Below are positions 1 through 6,949 of a DNA stretch of 17,667 bases, piece by piece. Source of the DNA: Promethearchaeota archaeon (GTDB taxonomy: Archaea > Asgardarchaeota > Lokiarchaeia > Sigynarchaeales > SOKP01); the NCBI GenBank assembly GCA_016839845.1, contig JAEOTL010000178.1, positions 1 to 17,667 of the forward strand, written 5' to 3'. Numbering within the stretch: position 1 is the first letter of the stretch; each line of letters opens with the position of its first letter. The notes beneath the pieces are model-generated. The model was given only the letters and a program-made list of their open reading frames with translations. It did not search any database and was not told the origin of the DNA. The position numbers and the translations under genes were made by a program.

Positions 1-404
1 ATTATGAAATTGGTCAATCAGCATCATTTACAAAAACGATCACTGAAGAAGATGTGATGAAATTTGCTGAAGTGACTGGAGATTACAATCCAATCCATGT
101 AAATCCTGAATATGCAAAAACTCAGATATTTGGAAAACAAGTAGCACATGGTGCATTGAGTTCAGGTTTAATATCAGCAGTCTTGGGAACTAAACTATTT
201 GGACCAGGGATTTTATACGGGGGTCAAACTGTAAAATTTGTTAAACCCGTATTTTTTGGTGATACATTAACTGCAGTAGCCACAGTTAAAGATAAATTTA
301 CGAAAAAAGATGGTAAATTAAAATTTATTATAGCTGATACGATAGTAAAAAACCAAAATGATGAAATAGTCACATCTGGTGAAGGTACAATAGTTTTTAT
401 GTAA
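1..404 (+). CDS. MaoC-like (R)-specific enoyl-CoA hydratase, 5' partial
   Basis: This is the 3' part of a MaoC/PhaJ-type hot-dog-fold hydratase. The reading frame is open from position 3 to the left edge (YEIGQSASFTKTITEEDV precedes the internal GTG/ATG at 54/57), so the true start lies outside the window. The hydratase 2 signature is visible as FAEVTGDYNPIHVN, with the Asp and His that family knowledge assigns to catalysis, followed by the AHGALSSGLIS helix segment. The expected reaction is reversible hydration of trans-2-enoyl-CoA to (R)-3-hydroxyacyl-CoA in the cytoplasm. The visible length of about 133 residues is close to a single-domain family member, so few residues should be missing. 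The exact substrate cannot be told from sequence. No associated beta-oxidation gene lies immediately downstream, although an acyl-CoA synthetase occurs at 13151-14878. Confidence 0.88.
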   Translation, partial: YEIGQSASFTKTITEEDVMKFAEVTGDYNPIHVNPEYAKTQIFGKQVAHGALSSGLISAVLGTKLFGPGILYGGQTVKFVKPVFFGDTLTAVATVKDKFTKKDGKLKFIIADTIVKNQNDEIVTSGEGTIVFM

Positions 405-483
405 TCCTTATTTTCTCTTTTTTTCATATCTGGGGCATTTAAAGCATCCTTAAATATTCTTAATTATATTCCATTGAGAAAGC

Positions 484-493
484 TTTAAATAAA
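484..493 (+). promoter_or_regulatory. TATA-like box for the 7-TM gene
   Basis: TTTAAATAAA in an intergenic stretch after the MaoC gene. An archaeal start site about 25 nt downstream would fall near 512-518. That is past the TTG at 497 and argues for translation starting at the TTG at 545. This is pattern recognition only. Confidence 0.4.
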
Positions 494-544
494 GGCTTGT
501 TTTATTTTCATATCAATTATAAAAATTATTTTGAGTGTGAAATC

Positions 545-1309
545 TTGGCTATATTTCAATCTGGTTTCTTTGGTAGTATTTCAATTCGACTACTTCAGGT
601 CTTTCTTGTACAAGGATTGGTTTTTTTGTTTTTTGTATCAATTGCAATAATAATTCTTAAACGAGACAGAAAACGGTTAAATAGAATATTTTCCGGATTT
701 TATATCTTAGTTTCCCTCGGATTGCTTTTTAATTTCATATATGCTCCAATGAGAAGTGATGATTTAGTAGGAGTAATCGAAGTTTTTAATTTTTTAACAA
801 ACTTCTGTCTTCTCTTAGGTCCGATTTTTCTAGTAGTTTTTCAACTAATTCTGCTAAAATCAGAAAAAATTGTCACTAAGAAAAGGCAAGTTATATTAAT
901 TATCTCTTACTCCATTGTTCTGCTGTTTATGATTGCTTTTATGTTTGGTGAGGAAACTGGGGTTGATATTAATTCTGGGACCAGTTGGATTCCGATTTAT
1001 CATCTTCCGATTTATATTTTCTTAGTTGTAGTACATTCCATAGGCTCTACTATTCCTACCATTTACTTATCATTTAAGGTACTCAAGAAATTAACTAATC
1101 CCATGTTAAGGAACAAATGGAAGTTCTTTATGGTTGGAATTCATAGTCTTAATTTCTTTATGTATGGAACGTATACATCATATATTTTAGAGGTAATTAT
1201 CCACGGCTTTAGGTTTGCATGGTCTGTAGCAGGATTTTTTATAGTGATTATTGGGGGATATCTACTATTTTATGGTGTAGGACGTCAGTTAGAAAAAGAA
1301 GAACTCTGA
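545..1309 (+). CDS. Seven-transmembrane protein of unknown function
   Basis: I do not recognise a named family. About seven hydrophobic helices are visible: RLLQVFLVQGLVFLFFVSIAI, FSGFYILVSLGLLFNFIY, a segment ending in FCLLLGPIFLVVFQLILL, VILIISYSIVLLFMIAFMF, IYIFLVVVHSIGSTIPTIYL, WKFFMVGIHSLNFFMYGTY and SVAGFFIVIIGGYLLFYGVG. Positive charges cluster in the loops after helices 1 and 3 and around LRNKWK. The architecture resembles 7-TM sensor modules such as histidine-kinase N-terminal domains, but no signalling domain follows; the chain ends at RQLEKEEL. The frame is open back to a TTG at 497, but a TATA-like box at 484-493 would place the transcript start downstream of it. I therefore prefer the TTG at 545, which is preceded by a GAGTGTGA stretch. 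No ATG start is available. It is not a rhodopsin: the last helix has no lysine. It lies 123 nt upstream of the heliorhodopsin, which has its own promoter. Confidence 0.72.
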   Translation: MAIFQSGFFGSISIRLLQVFLVQGLVFLFFVSIAIIILKRDRKRLNRIFSGFYILVSLGLLFNFIYAPMRSDDLVGVIEVFNFLTNFCLLLGPIFLVVFQLILLKSEKIVTKKRQVILIISYSIVLLFMIAFMFGEETGVDINSGTSWIPIYHLPIYIFLVVVHSIGSTIPTIYLSFKVLKKLTNPMLRNKWKFFMVGIHSLNFFMYGTYTSYILEVIIHGFRFAWSVAGFFIVIIGGYLLFYGVGRQLEKEEL

Positions 1310-1404
1310 TTGAAAATCAAAAATCCGAAGTTTTGTAAGTATTTATATTTTATTACACTAAACACTCTTTCCTATAAGCAATTACTAAGGTTGATACTTC
1401 TGCG

Positions 1405-1412
1405 TATATAAA
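1405..1412 (+). promoter_or_regulatory. TATA box of the heliorhodopsin gene
   Basis: TATATAAA lies 21-28 nt before the ATG at 1433. At archaeal spacing the transcript would start at or very near the start codon, so the heliorhodopsin mRNA is probably leaderless. No Shine-Dalgarno sequence is seen. Confidence 0.5.
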
Positions 1413-1432
1413 TTATATAAATAATATTTTTA

Positions 1433-2287
1433 ATGAATTCTAGCAACATAGATTTAGAAACAAATCTAAAAAAAATGATTATCATGAATGAAAGAATCGA
1501 ATCTAGCATAAGCTTCTCTTATTTAAGACGGTTTAATTTGATTATGGGATGTTTGCATTTGGGTCAAGCGAGCATAATGCTTTTATTATCGCTTTTTGTC
1601 ACTCAAATTAGTGACTTTAGATTGCCTATTACAACGTCATACTTATTTTTTAACGATGCATTAATACCACCGAGACTTGTACCTAATTATACTCAACTAG
1701 CAACTGTACCTGTTGGCCCTCTTGTTGCTATGTTTTTATTTCTCTCAGCTATAGCTCACTTTCTAATCGTATTACCCCGAGTTAATGATTTTTATAACAG
1801 AAAGTTAGAGCAGAAAATTAACTACTTTCGATGGTTTGAATACGCTTTGAGCTCATCCTTGATGATAGTGTTAATTGCATGGTTTTTCGGAGTATATGAT
1901 CTTTCTACGTTAATTTTAATGTTTGCTATTAACGCTACAATGAATTTACTCGGATTAATGATGGAAATTCATAATCAAACAACCGAGAAAACAAAATGGA
2001 TCGCATTTTACATTGGGACTTTTGCAGGAGTTGTACCTTGGATAATTATCTTCTTGTATTTATTTGGTAATGGAAATATTTCTGAAATCCCAGTATTTGT
2101 ATGGGGTATTTTTGGATCTTACATATTATTCTTTAATACATTTCCAATAAATATGATTCTGCAATATAAAAAAGTAGGTAAATGGCGGGATTATCTACAT
2201 GGGGAACGAGGGTATATCTTACTCAGTTTGTGGTCTAAATCTCTCTTAGCGTGGTTAGTATTTGCAGGAGTTTTACAACCGGCATAA
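1433..2287 (+). CDS. Heliorhodopsin
   Basis: A retinal-binding 7-TM protein of the heliorhodopsin family, recognised from family motifs rather than a search. Helix 3 carries RWFEYALSSSLMIVLIA, with the counterion Glu at residue 136. Helix 7 carries GYILLSLWSKSLLAWLVFAG, with the Schiff-base lysine at residue 269 (codon 2237-2239). The two conserved histidines are present: H42 in GCLHLGQ and H109 in LSAIAHF. AGVVPWIIIFLY and the QYKKVGKWRDYLHGERGYI loop also match family landmarks. Heliorhodopsins are known to insert with the N terminus in the cytoplasm and have a slow photocycle; they are thought to signal or regulate rather than pump strongly. At 284 residues it is longer than typical members (about 250-260) because of a charged N-terminal tail of roughly 27 residues and a longer helix A-B loop. 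M15 or M18 could be alternative starts, but a TATA box 21-28 nt before 1433 supports leaderless initiation there. Confidence 0.95.
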   Translation: MNSSNIDLETNLKKMIIMNERIESSISFSYLRRFNLIMGCLHLGQASIMLLLSLFVTQISDFRLPITTSYLFFNDALIPPRLVPNYTQLATVPVGPLVAMFLFLSAIAHFLIVLPRVNDFYNRKLEQKINYFRWFEYALSSSLMIVLIAWFFGVYDLSTLILMFAINATMNLLGLMMEIHNQTTEKTKWIAFYIGTFAGVVPWIIIFLYLFGNGNISEIPVFVWGIFGSYILFFNTFPINMILQYKKVGKWRDYLHGERGYILLSLWSKSLLAWLVFAGVLQPA

Positions 2288-2299
2288 TATAAATTCTAA

Positions 2300-2332
2300 T
2301 TTTTTGTTTATTTTTTTTTTTTGAATTTTTTT
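2300..2332 (+). terminator. Oligo-T terminator after heliorhodopsin
   Basis: A T-rich tract with runs of 6, 12 and 7 T, starting 12 nt after the heliorhodopsin stop. Oligo-T tracts without a hairpin terminate archaeal transcription. It suggests that the heliorhodopsin and the following 4-TM gene are separate transcripts. Confidence 0.6.
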
Positions 2333-2380
2333 ATAAAGAGAAGTTCATGTATTTATATCGATTAAAATTTTATCAATTAA

Positions 2381-2388
2381 TATAAAAA
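2381..2388 (+). promoter_or_regulatory. TATA-like box for the 4-TM gene
   Basis: TATAAAAA lies about 43-50 nt before the ATG at 2431. A transcript start near 2407 would leave a short leader containing the AAAGAGG ribosome binding site at 2414-2420. Confidence 0.4.
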
Positions 2389-2430
2389 TTAAATTATTTA
2401 ACCATAGCAAGTCAAAGAGGATGAATTAAG

Positions 2431-2853
2431 ATGGAACTCTTTCCATATGCTAATATTATAGTAGGGATTTTACTCTTTGTGGTAGGAGGGGTCCTCCACT
2501 GGATTGGGCAAGTTGTTTCTGTAATTAACTGGGAATTCGCAAGAAAAATTGGTATCCGAGAGAAAAAAACACTACCAGAATACGAAGTATATGAACGTGG
2601 AATGGCTATGGCTGAAGCATTAATTGGATGGGTTTATATTATCGCTTCGGTTGGTTTAACTTACAACATTTCTTGGGCTCAAACGTTAGCATGGTTCCCT
2701 GGGTCGATATTAGTTTATCATAGCTTAAGTTACTGGTTTTGGATAGGGAATCAGAACAAATCTGGAAACTCTACTACTTCTAATAGATTTAGGATTATCT
2801 GGTTTCTTGTAAACTTTTTTACCGGAGTTATGTGTATTCTAATAGCCTTGTAA
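2431..2853 (+). CDS. Small four-transmembrane protein of unknown function
   Basis: No family recognised. The protein has 140 residues with four predicted helices: about 6-32 (NIIVGILLFVVGGVLHWIGQ), 59-80 (AMAEALIGWVYIIASVGLTY), 86-106 (LAWFPGSILVYHSLSYWFWI) and 121-140. Between helices 1 and 2 is a charged loop, WEFARKIGIREKKTLPEYEVYERG, with acidic residues close to the membrane. Helix 1 also holds a His and a Gln, which is unusual for a plain anchor. The start is supported by AGAGG at 2416-2420, ten nucleotides before the ATG. It follows the heliorhodopsin by 143 nt in the same orientation but behind an oligo-T tract and its own TATA-like box, so co-transcription is unlikely. A working relation to the heliorhodopsin is suggested only by position. 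It converges on the oxidoreductase gene ending at 2883. Confidence 0.78.
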   Translation: MELFPYANIIVGILLFVVGGVLHWIGQVVSVINWEFARKIGIREKKTLPEYEVYERGMAMAEALIGWVYIIASVGLTYNISWAQTLAWFPGSILVYHSLSYWFWIGNQNKSGNSTTSNRFRIIWFLVNFFTGVMCILIAL

Positions 2854-2882
2854 TCCAGAATTGAAAATTTTTATTTTACTTT

Positions 2883-4454
2883 CTATTTTTTTTCTAGAAG
2901 TTGCATCACACTTCGAGCAGCAGCATATCCACTCATAGTTACCGTAGTAATTCCACCACCTGGGAAAACCCATTGTCCAGCTAATCGAACATTTTTTAAA
3001 GGAGTTCCCTGCATTAAACGATCTTTCATAAAAGTCTCAGCTTTAGCTTCCCAGCCAAGATGGCTTCCCCCAAAATTACTCGTAGTTTCAATATACGTAA
3101 GAGGTGTGGCGAGTTCTGCAATTTCAACATGATCTGCGAGATCGCTTATGTTTAGGGACTTACTAAGCAATTCGATAAAATACTTCGTTATTTTCTGTTT
3201 TTCTTTTTCATAACTATTTAATTTCTTTCCGTCAGCATCAAGAAATTCAGACCAAGCTTTATAATATGAAGGATAGGTAATAGTAAGGATGCTTTTCTCT
3301 TCAGGACAGCAAGTTTCATCAATATTACTGTATATACTTATTATTTCTAAAGGCATATTACTAAAATTGTGATTGTTTACGCACTGGTTGACATTTTCAG
3401 GAGTATTAGGATTTCTATTATAAATCCATATTTCATAATCTTTTATACCATAATCTTTCAAATCAATATCTAGCCCTAAAAATAGAGACACTGAACTATT
3501 TGACGGTCGCTTTCCTAAGATTTTGTTGACGTATTTTGATGGTAACGTTCCCGTAGGGCATAATTTGGTGGCAAAAAATTTGGCGTCACTGGCCACAATA
3601 AATTGTTTTGCAGATAATTTTGTTTCCTCCCCCTTTTTATTTCTAACTAATAATCCTCTCACATTCTTACCAGATACATCAAAGAGAATAGCTTCAGTAT
3701 TTAATAGAAGATAACCCTTGTTGTTAATAAAAGTCTCGCCTAATTTTTTTGTAAATAACCCCCCTCCGCCCCGTATATAATACGCCCCCGCGAGTCTTAT
3801 AGTAAACTCCATTAAAAGATAAACCAACGCGGTAAAATCATCGGGAAACATCGCTAAACTGGTTACGAGATAATACATTGTTTCCTTTGCTATTTCATCT
3901 GTAACATATCCATCGATAATTTCCTTAACACTGGATTTGGAAGTTTTTAGAAATTTCATAGTCGTTCTCAAATTTTTCATTAAAAAAGCAACCATCTTAC
4001 CGGAAGATTCTTGTTCCCCCATATCCAATAGAAATCTTACTATTTTTTCATAATCGCGAAAGAAATTTTTAATTCCTTCTTGCTCATCAGGAAAAAATTT
4101 TGCTAATAAGCTGATATACTCATCTAAATCCATAGGTACTACAAAGTCGATATTGTTTTTTAGATCAATCCAGTGAACAAATTCTTTTAGAGGAATAAAC
4201 TCAAATTCATCAAAGTCCATGAATTCACTTATAATCTTATCAATTGGTCCTCCCTTACCAGCACTGTTAATAAAATGCACCCCAGAATCAAATGTGAAAT
4301 TTTCTCTCTCAATATTCACACAGCAACCTCCAACACGAGAATTTTTCTCAACGATCGCGGTTTTATATCCCTTGTTTGCCAATAAATTCCCGCTTATTAG
4401 TCCAGATACTCCAGCTCCAATAACTATGGCATCAAATTCTTGTTCCTGCATCAT
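2883..4454 (-). CDS. CrtI/RetSat-type FAD-dependent oxidoreductase
   Basis: A flavoprotein of the phytoene desaturase / retinol saturase / carotenoid isomerase superfamily, about 523 residues. The N terminus has the dinucleotide-binding fold FDAIVIGAGVSGLISGNLLA, followed by IVEKNSRVGGCC, where the acidic residue binds the FAD ribose and the GG follows. The C terminus has the family's FAD-closing motif, VRLAGQWVFPGGGITTVTM followed by SGYAAARS. A middle helical region with RGGGGLFTKKL is also typical. Members desaturate, isomerise or saturate isoprenoid chains, and sequence alone does not say which. The frame opens at a TTG at 4463, but two ATGs at 4454 and 4451 precede MQEQEFDAIVIG and sit better with the fold; I chose 4454. 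It begins 21 nt after the stop of the fused oxidoreductase and surely shares its transcript. With that neighbour it forms a pair of related enzymes beside a heliorhodopsin. Confidence 0.87.
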   Translation of the reverse strand: MMQEQEFDAIVIGAGVSGLISGNLLANKGYKTAIVEKNSRVGGCCVNIERENFTFDSGVHFINSAGKGGPIDKIISEFMDFDEFEFIPLKEFVHWIDLKNNIDFVVPMDLDEYISLLAKFFPDEQEGIKNFFRDYEKIVRFLLDMGEQESSGKMVAFLMKNLRTTMKFLKTSKSSVKEIIDGYVTDEIAKETMYYLVTSLAMFPDDFTALVYLLMEFTIRLAGAYYIRGGGGLFTKKLGETFINNKGYLLLNTEAILFDVSGKNVRGLLVRNKKGEETKLSAKQFIVASDAKFFATKLCPTGTLPSKYVNKILGKRPSNSSVSLFLGLDIDLKDYGIKDYEIWIYNRNPNTPENVNQCVNNHNFSNMPLEIISIYSNIDETCCPEEKSILTITYPSYYKAWSEFLDADGKKLNSYEKEKQKITKYFIELLSKSLNISDLADHVEIAELATPLTYIETTSNFGGSHLGWEAKAETFMKDRLMQGTPLKNVRLAGQWVFPGGGITTVTMSGYAAARSVMQLLEKK

Positions 4455-4475
4455 AAAAATCAATTCCAGATTACA

Positions 4476-6872
4476 TTAACTTCTGATAAAATCATCTATT
4501 TTTTGAACAGCGTCCCTAGCTAATCCAATAATTGGGCTAAAATCTTTCTTTTTATCTGGACTTAGCATGGGGTAGCTCGTAAAAACATTCGTAAATCTTT
4601 TAACTTTCATATCATCTCCTGCTGTATAAGTGGGATCTTCAAAAGCAATATACACAGCATCAAATTTACCTGATAAATCCTCAATCTTTATATCCCCACC
4701 TAGTGGGGTGTTATAATTAAGATGAATATTTGGTAATAGAAGGGAGGATAGTTCCCGATCTAACACCTCTTTTGGAACATTAAGCTTGTTTAACTCTCGA
4801 AAGAGTGATCCCCCAACATTAGATTCTTTATCATATAATGAGACGCTATATCCTAGATTAGCCAAAAAATAAGAAACTACCAAGCCGTTTACCCCTGCAC
4901 CAACAACCGCAACATTTTTATTGATGGGATCGTTTAAGGCATTCGATCTTAGTTTATCCCTCGTGTAATTTGCAACCCACTTATGGAGTTCTCTAATTTG
5001 GACAGCACCGTCTGAAAATGAATTTCGGTAACATATTTTCTGACAATATTTATCTGCGGGACATAAGTAACCCGAAATTTCTGGAAGAGGATTCATTTGT
5101 AGAATTGATTTAACAGCACCTTTAAAGTTTCCAACCTCAATTCTTCGCATAAAGAGAGGAATATCAATCCCGGCAGGACAGATTTGGCAAGGACGGTTTT
5201 GACAATGCTGACATTGTCGAGCTAGGAGTCTTGCGTTACTGGGTTTATCATCTATGCTTTCTATATATTTAGGAGCTTTATTATGTTCAATTTTTTCAAC
5301 CATACTCTTTTCAAAAGAAACAGGGTTAAATTCTTTTAATCCCATTTTCCTCAGAATAACATTTGCGACTCCAATACCAGAAGCACATACCGCAGGAGCT
5401 CCCATCCCCATCGTTGTGGAATCACCACATGCATAGAGATTCTTCCAATCAGTTTTCGCTCGTAAACGTTTTAAAAGTTCTTGACCAATGGATTGAACTG
5501 GTCCTCCTACACAACCTTTATTTTTTAATGTAAACCGTTCAATTGTAGAAGGTGTGGCAATGTGCAACATCTTAATAGACTCCTTAAAACCAGGAAATCT
5601 TAAGTTTATTTCATCAAGAATATATTCAGCTTTCTTTTTTTTTCTTTCAACATATTGAATAGATTGATATTCATTGTCATCTGGACTTGGCCACTCCTGG
5701 TTAGGTGCGGGTGAGAATATAGTAATAATGTGTTCATCAGGGGGTCCTAGAGTTTCATCCTCAAGAGTTGGGATGTAAAGCATTATATCTCCCGAATCAA
5801 TTTGAGTGCTGTCTGTAATGAAATATTCGACGGGATATAAATTTTCGGGGAAAATACTTTTCGGGACTGCCGCGTAAAGAACCATTGCAGGATAAGTGAT
5901 TATTATTTTCTTAAGCCATATCAACTGTTTTTCAGTTACGTGTTTAGGGTCAATTAATTTTTTATAAAGATTCCATACAGACGCATCAGATATCACCTTA
6001 TCTGCTAATATTTCTGTCCCATCATCTAATCTAACCCCAATTGCTTCATGGTTATCATTCATTAGAATTTTTTCCACTAAGTGCCTATATAGCATAGTTC
6101 CTCCAAATTTTTCAATGGCCTTTTCCAAAGTGTTAGAAAGAATCTGTGCTCCTCCCGCGACATAATATGGTCCCCCCTCATGATTATCTGTAAACATTGT
6201 GAGTGCCATTAAAGCGGGAGTTTCATCAAGTAATGTATAGGAATAACCAGAACAAATCATATCGAAAAATTCTATAAGTTTTTGGTCTTTAATATATGGT
6301 TTCATTATATCATATGCTGATTTAAAAAGTAACAATCCTATCTTCGAAGTACCAATAGGATCCTTAAAGAACATCTTCATTTTCCGAGAAAAAGAAAATT
6401 CTGAAGGAGGAGTAAGCATATCTCTGTTTTTAATATATTTTTCATAAAAATTAAATAAGTACTTATATAAGCTTCGTATCTCTTCTTCTTGTTTTGGGAA
6501 AATCCTCACAAATTCATCAAGAAATTTCTCGATATCTTTCCAAAATAAGATTTCATCGTCCAAAAACCACATTCTATGGAAAATATCTCTTGGAATTACT
6601 TTTATTTCCTCCTCTAATTGGTTGAGAATATAATAAAACGGATTAAAACCCTTCTCCCCGAACCCAAAGATTGTAGCGGTTCCGCAATCAAAAACACGAT
6701 CTTCTTTCTTAAAGCTAGTACACGAACCGCCGGGTAAATAATGCTGTTCGATGACTAACACTTCTAAACCCCTTTTTGCAAGAAGAGCTGCCGCTGTAAG
6801 TCCGCCTAAACCAGCACCAATGATAATAATTTGATATTTTTGTTTTAGCAACGCATTATTAATTATCGCCAT
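4476..6872 (-). CDS. RetSat/CrtI-type oxidoreductase fused to a reduced GltD-like FeS module
   Basis: Two modules in 798 residues. Residues 1 to about 510 are a CrtI/RetSat-type flavoprotein: QIIIIGAGLGGLTAAALLA at 14-32, IEQHYLPGGSC with the FAD-ribose Glu at 42, YYVAGGAQILSNTLEKAI, and a C-terminal LYACGDSTTMGMGAPAVCAS FAD motif. Residues from about 545 resemble the N-terminal part of glutamate synthase small subunit/DPD: cysteines in CQHCQNRPCQICPAGIDIP and GYLCPADKYCQKIC should bind [4Fe-4S] clusters, followed by a second Rossmann motif, NVAVVGAGVNGLVVSYFLA, near 650. The NADPH domain of GltD is missing, yet the end, PIIGLARDAVQKIDDFI, matches the family's extreme C terminus, so this looks like an internal deletion. 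The fused module probably passes electrons to the flavin, favouring a double-bond reductase over a desaturase; this is inference. The ATG at 6872 has its own TATA box, and the gene leads the operon with the oxidoreductase at 2883-4454. Confidence 0.85.
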   Translation of the reverse strand: MAIINNALLKQKYQIIIIGAGLGGLTAAALLAKRGLEVLVIEQHYLPGGSCTSFKKEDRVFDCGTATIFGFGEKGFNPFYYILNQLEEEIKVIPRDIFHRMWFLDDEILFWKDIEKFLDEFVRIFPKQEEEIRSLYKYLFNFYEKYIKNRDMLTPPSEFSFSRKMKMFFKDPIGTSKIGLLLFKSAYDIMKPYIKDQKLIEFFDMICSGYSYTLLDETPALMALTMFTDNHEGGPYYVAGGAQILSNTLEKAIEKFGGTMLYRHLVEKILMNDNHEAIGVRLDDGTEILADKVISDASVWNLYKKLIDPKHVTEKQLIWLKKIIITYPAMVLYAAVPKSIFPENLYPVEYFITDSTQIDSGDIMLYIPTLEDETLGPPDEHIITIFSPAPNQEWPSPDDNEYQSIQYVERKKKKAEYILDEINLRFPGFKESIKMLHIATPSTIERFTLKNKGCVGGPVQSIGQELLKRLRAKTDWKNLYACGDSTTMGMGAPAVCASGIGVANVILRKMGLKEFNPVSFEKSMVEKIEHNKAPKYIESIDDKPSNARLLARQCQHCQNRPCQICPAGIDIPLFMRRIEVGNFKGAVKSILQMNPLPEISGYLCPADKYCQKICYRNSFSDGAVQIRELHKWVANYTRDKLRSNALNDPINKNVAVVGAGVNGLVVSYFLANLGYSVSLYDKESNVGGSLFRELNKLNVPKEVLDRELSSLLLPNIHLNYNTPLGGDIKIEDLSGKFDAVYIAFEDPTYTAGDDMKVKRFTNVFTSYPMLSPDKKKDFSPIIGLARDAVQKIDDFIRS

Positions 6873-6911
6873 ATGAAATTTTGGAAAGCACTTTTTTTAA
6901 AGTTTCTACCT

Positions 6912-6919
6912 TATATAAA
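6912..6919 (-). promoter_or_regulatory. TATA box of the oxidoreductase operon
   Basis: On the minus strand this reads TTTATATA within CTATTTATATAAGG, in the 77-nt gap before the ATG at 6872. A start site about 25 nt downstream, near 6890, would leave a leader of roughly 18 nt. It separates the two oxidoreductases from the acyltransferase gene upstream. Confidence 0.55.
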
Positions 6920-6949
6920 TAGAAAAGATTTCGCAGAAGAAATCAAAGA

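Noticed and set aside
497..544. N-terminal extension of the 7-TM protein from the TTG at 497
   Set aside because: A TATA-like box at 484-493 would start the transcript after 497, and the extension adds no helix or motif. The choice remains uncertain.
1433..2287. Type 1 microbial rhodopsin or schizorhodopsin instead of heliorhodopsin
   Set aside because: The helix 3 motif RWFEYALSSS, the helix 7 motif LSLWSKSLLAW and the two histidines are those of heliorhodopsins, and no DTD/DTE-type pump motif is seen.
2421..2429. Mini-ORF ATG AAT TAA in the leader of the 4-TM gene
   Set aside because: Too short to judge; it overlaps the ribosome binding region of the ATG at 2431 and is likely chance.
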